Shown in pieces: positions 42,276 to 54,240 of a stretch of 64,000 bases of DNA. Under the pieces are notes generated by a model that was given only the letters and a program-made list of their open reading frames with translations, was not told the origin of the DNA and made no database searches. Each line of letters opens with the position of its first letter. Position 1 is the stretch's first letter. A program made the position numbers and the translations under genes. Source of the DNA: Isoetes taiwanensis (taxonomy: Eukaryota; Streptophyta; Lycopodiopsida; Isoetales; Isoetaceae); the NCBI GenBank assembly GCA_021234155.1, contig JAJEKV010000009.1, positions 8,808,546 through 8,872,545 of the forward strand. The letters run 5' to 3'.

Positions 42276-45200
42276 ATGGCTGCACCTAAGTTTCCGACCC
42301 TTCAAGCTTCTACTCCAAGGGATGCGGCTCTATTTGAGTCTGTGTCTTTCTCAACGCCCACCTTTCGCGAGGCCCTTCTTGGTCCAAGTAGGGAAGTAGC
42401 GGAAAGGCATAAGCTTTACTAATTCTCGCAACAGGAGCTTCCGGCCCCCAATCCGGAGCAATTGAAGCAGTTTGTCGCACACATTGTCAACAGCCCGGAA
42501 GGCTATGCTACGGTGGTCGATGGCACCACCATGTTGCTCACACAGCCTTTGATTTCACAGGTATTCCGTATTCCCCTGCAAAAACCTTCTATCTCTTGGG
42601 CTGCTTTACAGGAAATGGAGGTCACTCAGTTCGGTGCTCCTTCTTATCAAGCCAATCAGCATCGCCTTACAAATATTGCCAAGTCACATGATCCCTTTGT
42701 GAAGTTTCTGTGGCGAAAGTTGCTTGGGTATTCTATCAAGAACACCCATATCAATAAGCCCTTTTATAATCTGGTGATCACTGCCATCCGTTCTAATCTC
42801 CATATTGATTGGCCCCAGATGTTATTTTACCGCCTCCTTCAGGAAGTCGACCGCATCCGCGCTGCCCCCTCTTCTGCTCATGAAATTTCAGTGGGTGGCC
42901 ATCTACAGGCTCTTATCTGTCATTATCTTCCTGTTCCACTGTCTCCTTCAACTTCTCATGCCACCACTCAGCAGTCTCTGCATTCCCACCGTCCATCTCA
43001 ACAGGCTGCACCTTCACGCCCCACTTCTCCTGGTCATGTTCAAAACCAGACCACGCATGTCACTGTTTCCTCTTCCTCCTCTGAAGCCACGTCCTCCTCT
43101 TCTCGTCATGTTTCTCAGACATCCCAAACGCGGCCCCAACAGGGCCCTCCACCTCCACATCCTCGCCAGCTCCTGTACAAATATCAGCAGGATGTTCAAG
43201 CTGCTGCCCTCAAGTTACAAGAAGCCCAGGACGTTCTCATGCATGGTGTTCAGGCGTTTTTGGAGGCCTCAGATGTGGCTCACAGAGATCTTCAGGCTGC
43301 CACTGCCCAAATTCACACTCTGGAGGCCCAACTTCAAGACAAGCACGAAGCTCTTCTCAGGGCCCGGGAAGCTTTCAAGACGGCCCAAGATCAAAACAGT
43401 TTGCTTACTGACCAACAAGCTCAGTTGCAATCCTCCATTCAGGAATTGTTGGAGCATGTCAAGGTCAAGGATAGCCTCTTGGCTGACAAGGACAAAGATC
43501 TTGCAAAACTTAACACTTTGTATGGGGAGCTCTCTCAGACTTATAATACGCAGGTTCATGATCTTACTGATCGTGACGCTCGAATCACCTCCTTGGAAGC
43601 TCAGCTCTCCACGCTGACCAGTCAGCTTACGCCTCTTCACGATCAGCTTAAGGAGGCTCAGAAACAGAAACTTGTCGCTGATGCTGAGATTGCCACGCTA
43701 CGCCTCCATCCTGCTGGGCAATCCTCTTCCCAGGCCGCGATTCCTCAGAAACGGGTCCGCGATCAGTCACGTCTCCTGTTAGAAAAAGACAATCGGATCC
43801 GTGACCTTGAGCAACAGCTCCAGCAAGCTGTCCAATCTGCTGATGCGGCCCAATCCAAACAAGAAGGGTATATTACCCTTGCCCAAAACATGCCAGTTGA
43901 CTTTGCTATTCCTTCCAGCTACCTTGATTATGTGGTGGCCAGACGGCACCTCTTTCTTCTCAAATGGTATGCGGCTGATGGCCCACTAGATGTCCACCTG
44001 CGCACGGAGGATTTTCTTCGAATCTGGCCTGACCTCTCGGTTGAAGACAAAGGTTTACTTTGTGCTCTTTTAGTCTTCGACCTCATTCACTGTGAGGACC
44101 CAGATTTGATCACATTCCGAGTTGTTCAGCCCGTGGCGTATATTTTCCATGACTTCTATCTGGTTGATACACAGGACCGGTTTCGTGATGGGCCACCTCA
44201 GAACTTTCACGGTGACTCACAAGTTCAATGGTTGCTCTTGGACAACAACCCTTATCTGTCAGACCATGATCAGACACACGCTCTTCAAAGAGTATATGCC
44301 TGAGCTTGCTCATCATTTACCTCTCTGGCAACCTGAAACACTGGAGCAAGTTCGGAAGAACCTTGGGCATCCTGAGGATCTTTCCTTTGCCCAGGTTTAT
44401 ATGCAGCACCTGGCCGGTTACAATCAATTACGTGCCATTCTAGAAAGCAAGACAGTCCCCACAGGCTGGGATAGCCCTCCTGTTTACTCTCAGCTCCCTG
44501 CTTCCGAGTGGGATCGTTGGTGCAAGGCTCTAGATCCTGCCCTTGTCAGTGAATTCCGGGAGCAGGCTCAGCAGCCCACGCCCACGGGCATGGCTCCTTC
44601 TCTGTATGCTTCTCTGGGTGCCCCTCCATGCCCCAAGTTTCTCACTTCTGACTGGCGTCTTCCCTTTTGGACGACGGTCATGGATGGCCATGCTGGGTCG
44701 ACTCCTCCCCAGATCTCGACGGATCTCAGGTGGGATCCCCGCTTTGTCCGACGCTCAGAATGGGAGGCAAATGCCACTTTGGACACTACTGAAAATTGGG
44801 TCTACATTGCAAATGAGCGTGGTTGGCAACGGCCTGCGGATGCTATTCATGGCCTCAACACCTTCTTGCAGAATGCTGCCACCTCACCCGACCCCTCTGT
44901 TCACCGTCAAGCGGGCTTCTGTGCTGCTCTCAAATGCATCCTGGATAGCTCTTTAAATCGGCAGCGTCCCATCTTTTATTGCAACCCGAATGCCAGCGCC
45001 AGTGCCTTCGGTCTTCAGACCTGCATCTCATGGAATGCCAGTTCGTTCCTTCGGATGCCCATGCTGCCCTGGAGGATATGGTGCGCTCTCACTTTCTCCT
45101 CGAAGCAAATCCTGCCCTTGGGCTCACCACTCCTGATGCGCTTCAAACACGCCAGGACCTCATTGCCCACTATCATAATGGCGCCCGTCCTCATTCCCGT

Positions 45201-45464
45201 GAGGATCATTTTCAAACTGCTGGTTTTCCGCCTTCGGAAGCACTTCCTCCATTTCTTCAGACTCAGTGTTGTTTGGTGGGGGGGAGTGTTAGTCCTGTGC
45301 CTCCTGGCACAGGACTATTCATGCATACGACGGACCAAGTCAAGTCCAAGAGTCCACAACCGGGCGCGGGTCAGTCGTCAAAGGCTCCGCAGAAGACCAA
45401 GCAGCAGACCACGCAGACAAAGACCACGCCTGGCGTCAACAAGAGGCGGCGCTCTGACAAGTGA
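42276..45464 (+). pseudogene. Extra ORF of the Tat/Athila-like element, ending inside the 3' LTR
   Basis: The start is ATG at 42276 (MAAPKFPTLQ). TAA at 42420 interrupts it, after which the frame is open to 44303. A frameshift near 44290 moves it to the frame ending FYCNPN near 45000, and a further shift returns it to the first frame. It then runs through the polypurine tract into the LTR and stops at 45464 with a basic KRRRSDK end. The first 200 residues hold a plant-retroelement-like helical domain (LHIDWPQMLFYRLLQEVDRI). A serine/proline linker follows, then a long coiled coil (about 320-500) and a tryptophan-rich globular region. There is no signal peptide or membrane segment, so it is not env-like. 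The function is unknown. Confidence 0.72.
45271..45286 (+). other. Polypurine tract of the Tat/Athila-like element
   Basis: The purine-rich ggtgggggggag directly precedes the 3' LTR and would prime plus-strand synthesis. The extra ORF reads through it. Confidence 0.85.
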
Positions 45465-45886
45465 CAGCCCGTCACCACCTGCATCAGCGTCAGCGTGATT
45501 ATAGGCTTTTCAAGAGGCACCGCCAGTATTCCTGAAAATCAGGCTTTCTTCAAGGAGTCGGCACCGAGAATAGTCAGAGAGTCTATTTTGGGCCAAAGGC
45601 CATTGTACTATATATATGAGCAGAGCTAGCACATGATTTTTAGATGAGTTTTGAGTCTTGTCTCATTTTTGTTCTCTCTCGATTGCGAGAGCTCATGTAT
45701 TTCCATTGATATCAAGAACGTTTCCTCTGATTATTGTGGTCACATTGTTTTCTTTCTGTTCTGTTCACTTTTTCTTGTTCTTTTCTTGCAAATCCCGCGT
45801 GACATAGTTCCCGGCTGCTCCTGTTAGATCACAGGGTCCTCACAGAGGGCTGTCTTGCAGGAGTTCCCGAACCCAGACCCCAAACA
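45287..45886 (+). repeat. 3' LTR of the Tat/Athila-like element
   Basis: This 600-bp repeat has the same length as the 5' LTR. The first 430 bases differ at about 3 positions and the last 170 at about 16. Confidence 0.95.
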
Positions 45887-45891
45887 CGTAT

Positions 45892-48800
45892 CGTATGAGT
45901 CCCCCTGAATTGGCAGAGCTTAAGAAGCAACTTCAGGAGCTACTAAACCTAGGCTTCATTCGGCCTAGCATTTTGCCTTTTGGCGCTCCTATCCTTTTTG
46001 TTAAAAAGAAGGATGGCTCCTTGAGAATGTGTATTGATTATCGGCAACTCAATAAGCATACCATCAAGAATCGCGATGCTTTGCCTAGAGCAGACGATCT
46101 TATGGACCAGTTGCAAGGGGCCAGGTACTTCTCAAAGATTGACTTACGCTCCGGTTATCATCAGATAAGAATTAAAGAGGAGGACATCCATAAATCTGCC
46201 TTTCGTACTAGATATGGGCATTATGAGTTTACGGTTATGCCTTTTGGATTAACTAATGCCCCCGCAACTTTCATGCGATTGATGAATGATGTCTTCCGAC
46301 AATACTTGGATGATTTTGTTGTTATTTTCTTTGACGATATTCTTATCTATAGTAAGACTCTGGAGGAGCATGAGAAACATCTTCGGTTGGCCCTACAAAA
46401 GTTAGGATGTCACCAGCTCTTTGCCAAGTTCTCTAAGTGCAAGTTTGCCACTCCGAAGGTGGATTATTTGGGACATGTCATTTCAGCAGAGGGAATTGCT
46501 ACAGATCCAGCAAAGATAGAGGCAGTAAAGGATTGGCCTATCCCAGGTAATGTTTCAGAGGTTCGAAGTTTCTTAGGATTAGCCGGATATTATCGGAAAT
46601 TTGTTAAGGATTTTGCAAAGATTGTCGCACCTCTTACTGATCTTACAAAGCATGAGAAGGTGAAGGATTGGATTGAGCATTGGAAAGCAAAGGTCTAGGG
46701 AAGTTTTCAGAAGCTTAAGGATGCTTTAACGTCAGCACCAGTCCTCACATTGCCCGATCCTGAAAAGGATAAGCTAGTGGCAACGGATGCCAGTAAGATT
46801 GCTACCGGTGGAGTCCTAATGCAGGAGGGGAGGGTTATTGCATATGATTCAAAGAAAATGAACGAGACTGAACAGTGATACCCTACCCATGATCAGGAGT
46901 TGTTAGCCGTTGTCCGCGCTCTGCGTATATGGAGACACTACCTTCTTGGTAGAAGATTCCAACTTGATACAGATCATCAGAGTCTCCGTTATCTATCCAC
47001 CCAGCCGAATCTCAACCTCCGTCAGAGAAGATGGATGGAATTTCTGGAGGAGTATGATTTTGAGATTATGTATAAGCCTGGGAAGCACAATGTGGTTGCG
47101 GATGCATTGTCACGCCATCCCTTGGTAACCCGAACCCATTGTAATGCAATTTCCACACTCACTAGTGAGTTTGGGAAACAGATAGAACAGGCCTTCGCCA
47201 TAGATCCCGAGTTCTGTGATGTTTGGGATAGTCTGGCTAAGGAGGCACGCACAGATAAAGAACATGAAGCTTTCCGTTCGTATAAGAAAGAGGGCAACTT
47301 GTTATATTACAAGGATAAGTTGTGTGTACCTGAGACTTCAGGAGTACGTAAGCTAATTCTCCATGACACGCACAACAGCCCTATAGCTGGACATGCAGGT
47401 TTTATGAAGACCTACTTTAAGATCCGCTCCAGTTATTTGTTGCCTTCGATGAAGAAGGACATTGCTAGGTACATTAAGCAGTGTCAAGTGTGTCAACAAA
47501 CCAAGGCTGAGCAACTAAGGATTCCAGGAGAGTTGCAACCTCTGGATGTGCCCAACGCTAAGTGGGAAGTGCTAACCATGGATTTCATTGTGGGCCTTCC
47601 ACGTACTCTCCGTGGATATGATGCATTGATGGTAGTGGTCGACAAATTGTCGAAAATGGCTCATTTCTTGCCATGTCGTACACGGATACAGCCTTTGATA
47701 CCGCTCTGCTATTTGCAAAGGAGATCTTCAGGTTGCACGGAATGCCACGCGTTATTGTATCCGACAGGGATCCCAAATTCGTAAGTGCATTCTGGAAAGA
47801 TTTCTTTGCCACCATCTAGACCAAGCTTGCTATGAGTACGGCATATCATCCTCAAACGGATGGTCAGACAGAGCGTACCAATCGTATTATAGAGGATATG
47901 CTACGAAATTATGTGTGGAGTAAGCAATCACAATGGGCTGACTATATTTATCTGGTCGAATTTGCCTATAACAGTATGAAACACGAGTCTTCCAAAATGT
48001 CTCCCTTTATGATAAATTATGGTTATCAGTGCCTTACTCCAGACACATGGCATAACCCCATTTCTAAAGTGGAGGTTTCTCAACAACTCCTCTTGGAAAT
48101 GCAAGCTTTGGTTGAAGAAGTTCGCGATTACTTATTGGCTGCACGCAGTCGATGGAAGAGTCTAGCGGATAAGCACAGAACCCCACGAGTCTTCCAGGTG
48201 GGCGAATCAGTCTGGCTTAAGATTAAGGTAAAACAAGCCAAGCTTAAGATTGGTAACTGGGCATAAGCATGCTACAGGTGCCCACTTTTGGAACCTGCCA
48301 AAGTACCTACACTGGGTACTTTAGAAATGTGTACTGTTTTCTTATTCTTTTTATCAAAACTAATTCAAGAGTCCAAAATAAAAGTCAAAAGCATGTTAAT
48401 ATTGAAGGCCAAGATAAAGACAGTACTATTGGAGGTGAAAATGAATGAACCCAATTTAATACTTATTAGTTATTGAGCCATCATATAAGTACCCAGTACC
48501 TAGTATTGGGTACTTTTTTAGGTAGTTTTATGGTCCCTAAATAATACTTTTTAAGGTACACTGTAACATGCTTATGCCCAACTGCAAGAAGCTGGTACCC
48601 AGATGGGCTGGGCCGTTCAAAATCATTGAACGTGTTGGAGAACAGGCATATCGCTTGGATTTACCACCCCGCTTGAAGATCCACAAGGTCTTTCACGTGA
48701 GTCTTCTGAAGCAACACATCCCAGATCCAGAGGAGATCTTGGATACACCCACCCTTCTTGAAATGACAGAAGAGCATCTAGATATAGTGCCTGAAGCTCT

Positions 48801-49044
48801 TCTTGATCGGGCCTATAAGCAGACCAGGAGAAGTCAAATGCTACATTACTTGGTTAAGTGGAAACACTTGCCAGCTGAGGATGCTACGTGGGTGATGAAG
48901 ATAGACCTTGAGAAGCACTATCTGGACTTCATGCGAGAATCTCAGGGACGCACCATCAACGATGCTATCAACCCCGCTCTCGGCGGTAAGCTTCAAGGCT
49001 TGATTCGCCGAGAATCATGCAGTAGAGGGGTAGATGTATCGTAG
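45892..49044 (+). pseudogene. pol (RT, RNase H, integrase, chromodomain) of chromovirus P
   Basis: It resumes pol at [15 protein letters not shown]. The RT box is intact (FFDDILIYS) and the RNase H acid is normal (ATDASK), unlike copy M. Stops occur at 46696, 46876 and 47817 and a frameshift near 47680. The integrase finger ([14 protein letters not shown]...CQVCQQTK) and catalytic blocks are recognisable. A MITE (48259-48579) splits the C-terminal domain. The frame then continues to a chromodomain-like YLVKWKHLPAEDATW and ends at 49044. Confidence 0.92.
48259..48579. mobile_element. 321-bp MITE (family 3), 4-bp TSD, in integrase of copy P
   Basis: The ends are gggcataagcatgct and aacatgcttatgccc, inverted. 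The flanks are aact on both sides (48255-48258 and 48580-48583). Copy M shows the uninterrupted ggcaactgcaag site. The interior shares ggtagttt and gtaccta words with the 275-bp MITE at 7850. No coding capacity. Confidence 0.92.
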
Positions 49045-49619
49045 TTGATAACAGTTACCGATGATGAGATCACCTTTGTGTTCTCTAGGACGTGGTGTAT
49101 TGTCAATGTGGGCATGACCGCGAATTGCTTGGGAAGCATGTAGTTGATAGGTCGCGTTCATCCCGGCTATAATAGGAACTTGGCCATTCCTTACGCCGCA
49201 ATGAATTGCGAACCATAGGCATGATAGGCTCTCTTGTAGATAGGTTTTCCTTTTATTTCTTATAGGGGGTGGTCCCTTCAACCACAACCTACTTATCTTA
49301 TCTATATATACTGATGTATTGACATGTGCAGGCCAATGAGCAGTACGTGACCTGCCCATGTATAGACGGTTGCTGATGGCCCGACTTTTCCAGTTTTATC
49401 TTGTTACATGTGTTTCCTTTTTGCTACTCTCATGTTTGATATCGGACTTCGGTCCTTAAACTTTCTTGTGAAGATCATGTGAAATGCACCTCGGTGCCTA
49501 AACTATTTCAAATTCTAAGTTTTAATGTTAACACCTTCGGGAATAAGAAATTACCTTCCTTCATAATGTAATTTCCTATCTTTTTAACTAACCCTAATGC
49601 TGAGGACAGCATTATTTCT
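49045..49619 (+). other. 3' untranslated region of chromovirus P
   Basis: Non-coding sequence between the integrase stop and the polypurine tract, shared with copy M (12726-13258 in reverse). No conserved ORF. Confidence 0.75.
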
Positions 49620-49632
49620 AAGAAGGGGAGAA
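49620..49632 (+). other. Polypurine tract of chromovirus P
   Basis: The motif aagaaggggagaa abuts the 3' LTR. Confidence 0.88.
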
Positions 49633-51195
49633 TGTGACGTTCCAAGTATTTATACGGTATACGTATAAACATACTGACACGTCACCCAGTAAAGGTATGC
49701 CACCATGGGGTATTGTAACCTAGGGGGGTTGACTTAAAAGGGATTAAATTAGCTATGCTAATAATTATTAAGGATAATAACCTATAATTAAGGAATTAAT
49801 ATCTAAGTGGTTTAATTAAGTTAATTAATTACATGGGAAGGCGCCACCTGGCCAAACTCGATTGGCCAGCATGGGAATGCTAACTTGGGCCATCAAGGTG
49901 GATCACTATCCCATTTGACCCAAAAATCGAGTCAGGAGAAGGAGCAGCTGAGCGCCCAAGTTCCTGGAACTGTTGCTGAACACCCCAGTGGTTGCTGAAC
50001 ACCCAGATTCTGAGAGATGGAGGAGCCTCATGACAATGGATCAAGTTGAAACTCAGGTTAGTAGATAATCTAGTTGATGTCTCCAAGGCTAGCGCTTCAG
50101 TTAAGTACTTTGAGTCTTCTTTGGTTGTTCTTACTTAGGATTTACATTTCGATTATGGATTATGTTTATTATGGATGGATGGATGTGTTTATGAAAGTAG
50201 CTCTGTTAAACTTCCAGAAAGTAGGGATTAGAGGGGGGTAGAGACCTCTGTGCCATATGCTTTAGTATACTCCTAGTAGCTCCTTTAATTCCCAATTTTA
50301 GCGGCCTGTGTACAAGAGACCACCGAGTCGTGGATGCTATGGAATTGCTTAGCACCAGAGAAGGGACGCAGTGGTGAAGTGGGGGTGGGGTCTTGCACGA
50401 ATATACAAGGCTCCTGGGACTCCTACAGTGGGCTAGGCCTGATAGCCGGTCACGTAGAGGGCCGGGTATGGGTCTGACACTCCCTGGGTGCAGAGGTGTG
50501 ACCCGTATGGGGCACCCTGTACTTTGAGTAGATTTAGGGTGAGTAAGTCAGGTATGGATGCGGGGGTCGCTGATGCGGCACGTATTCTCTAGCTCACCCA
50601 TGGAACCACTGTAATCCTGGAAGGGGACACTTCCCCGACCTGCCTCATCGGACCGGGGCGTCATGAACCCTGGAGTAGGCTCGAAGGGTGATACCTTGAG
50701 TCTGCGTCTCCGGAAGGCTATAGTGATGCCATAGAATGATTCGACTCATCTGCAAAGTGTGCACAGGAGGGACGGATGGAGTGGACAACCCTAGCCGATG
50801 TTCTATGCCAGCCAACGCCATGCCCAGATTCGGTCTGCTGATCTCTTGAGACCTAGCCGTCATTCGATCCTCACTGGAGTCTGAGCCGGGGTAGAACCAG
50901 GGGTTTGGGTGTTTTCTCTAGTATTAAGTGCATCTTCTTTGTTGTTGCCACCCTTCGTGGTGATGTTTATGATATGATTATGCTGTGTGCTAACCTTGTA
51001 TTCACGCTTCCGCGACATAGGAGTCCCATTGAAGGCGTGGGCCGAATGACCCCTCTGTGTCCTTCGCTTGAGCATCTCTCCATAGATGGCCCGAGTTAGA
51101 CGGAGGGCCCTGCTCATGGCTAGATGGTTACCATGGGAGGGGAAAGTCCCCGTATGTATACGCCCAAGCGACGTATATATTCTGGGAGCGTCACA
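49633..51195 (+). repeat. 3' LTR of chromovirus P
   Basis: This 1563-bp intact LTR runs from tgtgacgttcc to gcgtcaca and is followed by the target duplication acagc. Confidence 0.95.
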
Positions 51196-51760
51196 ACAGC
51201 CACAAGGCAGAGTTGTATGCCTGGGGCCACCAGTCACACATTATTTAGGGCCTTGGTCGAACCGGTCCTCCTGTATGGGGCAGAAGTGTGGGGTCCAGTG
51301 ATATCCCTCAACACCTGGAATGACCTCGAGCAGATGCAGAAAGCCTTCTTGACACGAGCCCTTGGGGTAAAGTCCATAGTTCCATACCAGATCCTACTCC
51401 AGGAGACAGGTTTTTTACCCCTTCAATGGGCTGCATTGGAACACCATATTATTTACTTCCAGAAGGTGGTCACTATGGGTGATACACGTTTGCCCAACCT
51501 TGCTTTGGCCATAGCGATGGGTCCCCAATGCCTCAAAGCCTACACATATTGAGCAAATATTGAAGAAGCATTGCAATATATGTACGAACAATCTGCTATA
51601 CAACTATGGCAGTGTAATTTAATAGCTTGACCTAGGCCAGTGTAATTTAATAGCTTGACCTAGGCCTGCAAAAGCTGTTAGAACATATATTTACCTGTGG
51701 AAAGAAGGACCAAACGGTTATGACTTACCTGCTTGCTTTAAATCTGCAATTAATATTCAC
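51196..51760 (+). pseudogene. LINE-B, right part (after the chromovirus)
   Basis: It continues the LINE cut at 8580. Removing the chromovirus and one acagc gives a continuous frame across the join. It includes LVEPVLLYGAEVWGP, a signature of LINE RT C-terminal regions, and NTWNDLEQMQKAFLTRALG. Frame is lost near 51250 and stops occur from 51552. A perfect 28-bp duplication follows. Confidence 0.82.
51611..51666. repeat. Perfect 28-bp tandem duplication
   Basis: The 28-base unit starting agtgtaatttaatagc occurs twice in direct succession (51611-51638 and 51639-51666). It lies in LINE-B debris. Confidence 0.95.
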
Positions 51761-52700
51761 CACCGTTAGTTGCAAGAAAAGTTGTATTTGACATGCAAGT
51801 GAGAAGCTAAAGAGTTTTGAAGATAGAAGTGGACGATGGAACACAATGATAACTATTAGATTTAAATATATCTGAGTAGTCTAATATGTCTTCCTTAGAT
51901 CCTTCACAGATAGCTTGACACACCTTAAATCATGGGAAATTATTGCTTTTATTGTTGCAGAAGTATTTAAGGAAGGTGAAGATAAAGAACAAATCTCAAA
52001 AAGGAAGTCATAAGCAATACCTTTAAGTTAGAGAAATGCAGTCATATTCAGAAGCTCTCCAAATGGGGCCAGTTCCTGGTTGATATGACGTTTGCATGGG
52101 GGTCAGACATGGGAGGCACGTTGCGCCATTGATGGCTTCGTAAGTGTGTATGTTTGGGGGAATGAATAACATGAAAGGAGGAGAACAGATTGAATGTAAT
52201 TCGTCTATTCATGCTCCTCCCTGTATAGAAGAAGACAAAATTTGAAGCAGGCAAACAAAGCTGGACAAAAATACCTTACCTTTCAATATCGGCTGGCTCT
52301 AGAAGCCAAAGAAGAACACCACAGTCTGAAATTGAGTTGTCTTCTGTATGCCGCTTATTTTCAATCAAACTGTGTTATGTTGTAGGGAGCATATGTCGTA
52401 GTTTGGTACAATGATTTCCTTTGGCTGCCATCTGAGGGAGGATTTAAAAAAATATCATTAAGTCAGTCATAGTTCTTGCCAAGGATTTCAAGCAACACTT
52501 TGCATCCTTGGCTTAAACCCTGTTCTGGATAATATGTAATTCAGCAAAAAAATCCATATCGTAATGTAGTTTAAACCCAGAACAGTCAGAATCAAATGCA
52601 CGTTGCAGATTATTTCGATTATGACTAACTGGATATTCATATTCTAAATTCATAGACATAAATGAAGCAAATCAAAATAGATAATGTAGTACCTTTGTAT
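51761..52700. other. Gene-less stretch
   Basis: AT-rich sequence with no convincing ORF, RNA gene or element end. It begins with LINE-B remnants. Confidence 0.4.
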
Positions 52701-53480
52701 TCCAAGTGTTTAGTTTTAGCTAACAGAGAGGGAGCATTCCAAGTCCTTACTCATTCCTGCAGAATAAAGAATATTACCCCGTGGCTGTTGTCAATACCTC
52801 ATACTGAAGGCAACCGCAAATCGACCAACAAAATTTTGTATAATTGCATAACATTTTGCCTCAATCCAGTCGATGAGAAAAGCTCCAAACTCTAAATAGG
52901 TACGATGCAAATGCAACATTACCAAAAGTGCATAAGCTATTTGAATAATAAATATACGAATTAATGAATGCCTTCCAGCAAAGTAGAAATATACCTTAAA
53001 TATGAACTCAAAGAGCATCCTGCAGACAATCGAATCTGGTTACAATCATTCTACATTAAGCAAAAACATAAAGAACAGAAGGAAAGCAAACACTTGCATA
53101 TCGCACGACCTTGGATCCATTGGACTTCTGCAAAGGAGAATATATTCTATCAGAAAGATTCCTGGATCAGAACTTGAAATTCCTCCGAGCTTAGAGTTTG
53201 CTTACGGTTCTTCTACCTGGTTTTGAAGCAGAAGAAGATATGGGCATAGAAGCAACACCACCTTTGAAGAACGCAAAGCTAGAGAATGTCGAGAAAAAAA
53301 AAATCCCAATCTTGAGGACACTTCAAAAAACCGCAAGCAGCTTTGGGTTTCCTGCTTCCTTCTGAATGGGGGCTTCTCCCCTTCCTTTTTCCTGATACAA
53401 AATAGGTAGAGAGTAAGGGGGCGGAGTGAAGAATGCATCGGATTCAAAAACTGCCAGCCAACCTGCAAAAGGCCCCGCAA
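52700..53480 (-). pseudogene. Weak candidate for a spliced minus-strand gene or transcript
   Basis: The minus strand has several short blocks between acceptor-like and donor-like sites. One acceptor is tttgcag near 53134. A block of about 25 bases (about 52997-53021) lies between ctgcag and gtatat. A block at about 52810-52895 follows tacctatttag, and a block near 52700-52760 lies between ttctgcag and gtacta. Joined phases give an open peptide for three blocks (RYARMLFEFIFK then SLELFSS) and then a stop. I do not recognise the product. It could be an old gene fragment, a non-coding spliced RNA or chance. Confidence 0.2.
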
Positions 53481-53984
53481 CTAGCGGTAGAGGGAACGCA
53501 GCATGCGGCGTAACATGCGGCGTTCTGGCGCGGTTCCCAACGCCTTCCCATTTTAAAAAAGAAGATTTATTTATAACAATACATGTGATAAAATAGTTGA
53601 CACTATTATAGCGCTCGTGGTGATGTTATGAATGATTTAATTACAGCAACATTTAATTATAGCAATATATGTGATCCTATAGCTGACACTATTATGGCAC
53701 ATGGACAAAATGCGTGATATTATAACCGCAGTTGTAAATGATGCTACAAATGATAATATTATGTCACTACAATGCTATAAAATATGATACGACAACTATT
53801 GTTATTGGTGATGCTACAAGTGACGATATAGATGACAGAATTTCATCAACAGCCACCATCACTTATTGTATCAAAATCTAAAAAATGTGAAAGTGTGACT
53901 TTAAGCAAATAAATGATGAAAATAGTGACTTAGATTGCTAGTTTCCTTATAACATAACTCTCCTCTCTGTCTCCCCAATAGTTA
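53481..53984. repeat. Gene-less AT-rich stretch with a short direct repeat
   Basis: A unit containing atgtgat, a few bases, then tgacactattat occurs near 53583 and 53668. A gcatgcggcgt-type word repeats near 53500. No gene is seen. Confidence 0.5.
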
Positions 53985-54240
53985 AATTACGTTCAAACGA
54001 TTTAATTACCACATCTCTCAATTGCCGCATCTCAACTAAGAAGCTCCCTGGCAATCCAAAGAAATGTTTAAAACTACTCATTGAGATATCAATTTTTTCT
54101 TGCACTGTTTCATATGCTAGGCATCAAAGAATCATATGATCCTCATCCTCTATCTTCTCCGCTCCATAGGCCCTGCAAGTTCGATATTCACAAGGTATAT
54201 TATTCCATCTCCCCACTTCTATCCCCAAAAATGTGCACTT
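53985..54240 (-). pseudogene. LINE C-terminal fragment
   Basis: The minus strand reads RTCRAYGAEKIEDEDHMIL, a stop, then CLAYETVQEKIDIS. The pattern C, then EDE-H, then C is the zinc-finger-like end of plant LINE proteins, also seen in the elements at 61530-62270 and 62890-63630. The upstream minus strand to about 54560 gives further broken pieces. Confidence 0.6.

Larger units (their letters stand above)
34741..45886 (+). mobile_element. Tat/Athila-like Ty3/gypsy element nested in pol of chromovirus P
   Basis: Two 600-bp LTRs bound an 11.1-kb element. TSDs are cgtac (34736-34740) and cgtat (45887-45891), one mutation apart, and the uninterrupted site is visible in copy M. The primer site resembles the tRNA-Asp type of Athila/Tat elements. 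It has a gag-pro-pol frame with two in-frame stops, no chromodomain, and a long extra ORF before the 3' LTR. Confidence 0.93.
8581..51195 (+). mobile_element. Chromovirus copy P (plus strand), host of several nested insertions
   Basis: This is a Ty3/gypsy element with LTRs starting TGTGAC and ending GTCACA, 5-bp TSD acagc (8576-8580 and 51196-51200), and a primer-binding site matching initiator tRNA-Met. The order is 5' LTR, three accessory ORFs (A, B, C), gag with one CCHC knuckle, protease, RT, RNase H, integrase with chromodomain-like end, polypurine tract, 3' LTR. Insertions at 9667-27301, 30286-30800, 34741-45886 and 48259-48579 bring it to 42.6 kb; without them it is about 13 kb. Many stops and frameshifts show it is dead. 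Confidence 0.93.

Noticed and set aside
42276-45464. Envelope-like protein of the Tat/Athila-like element
   Set aside because: No signal peptide, no membrane segment and no cleavage site; coiled coil and soluble composition instead.
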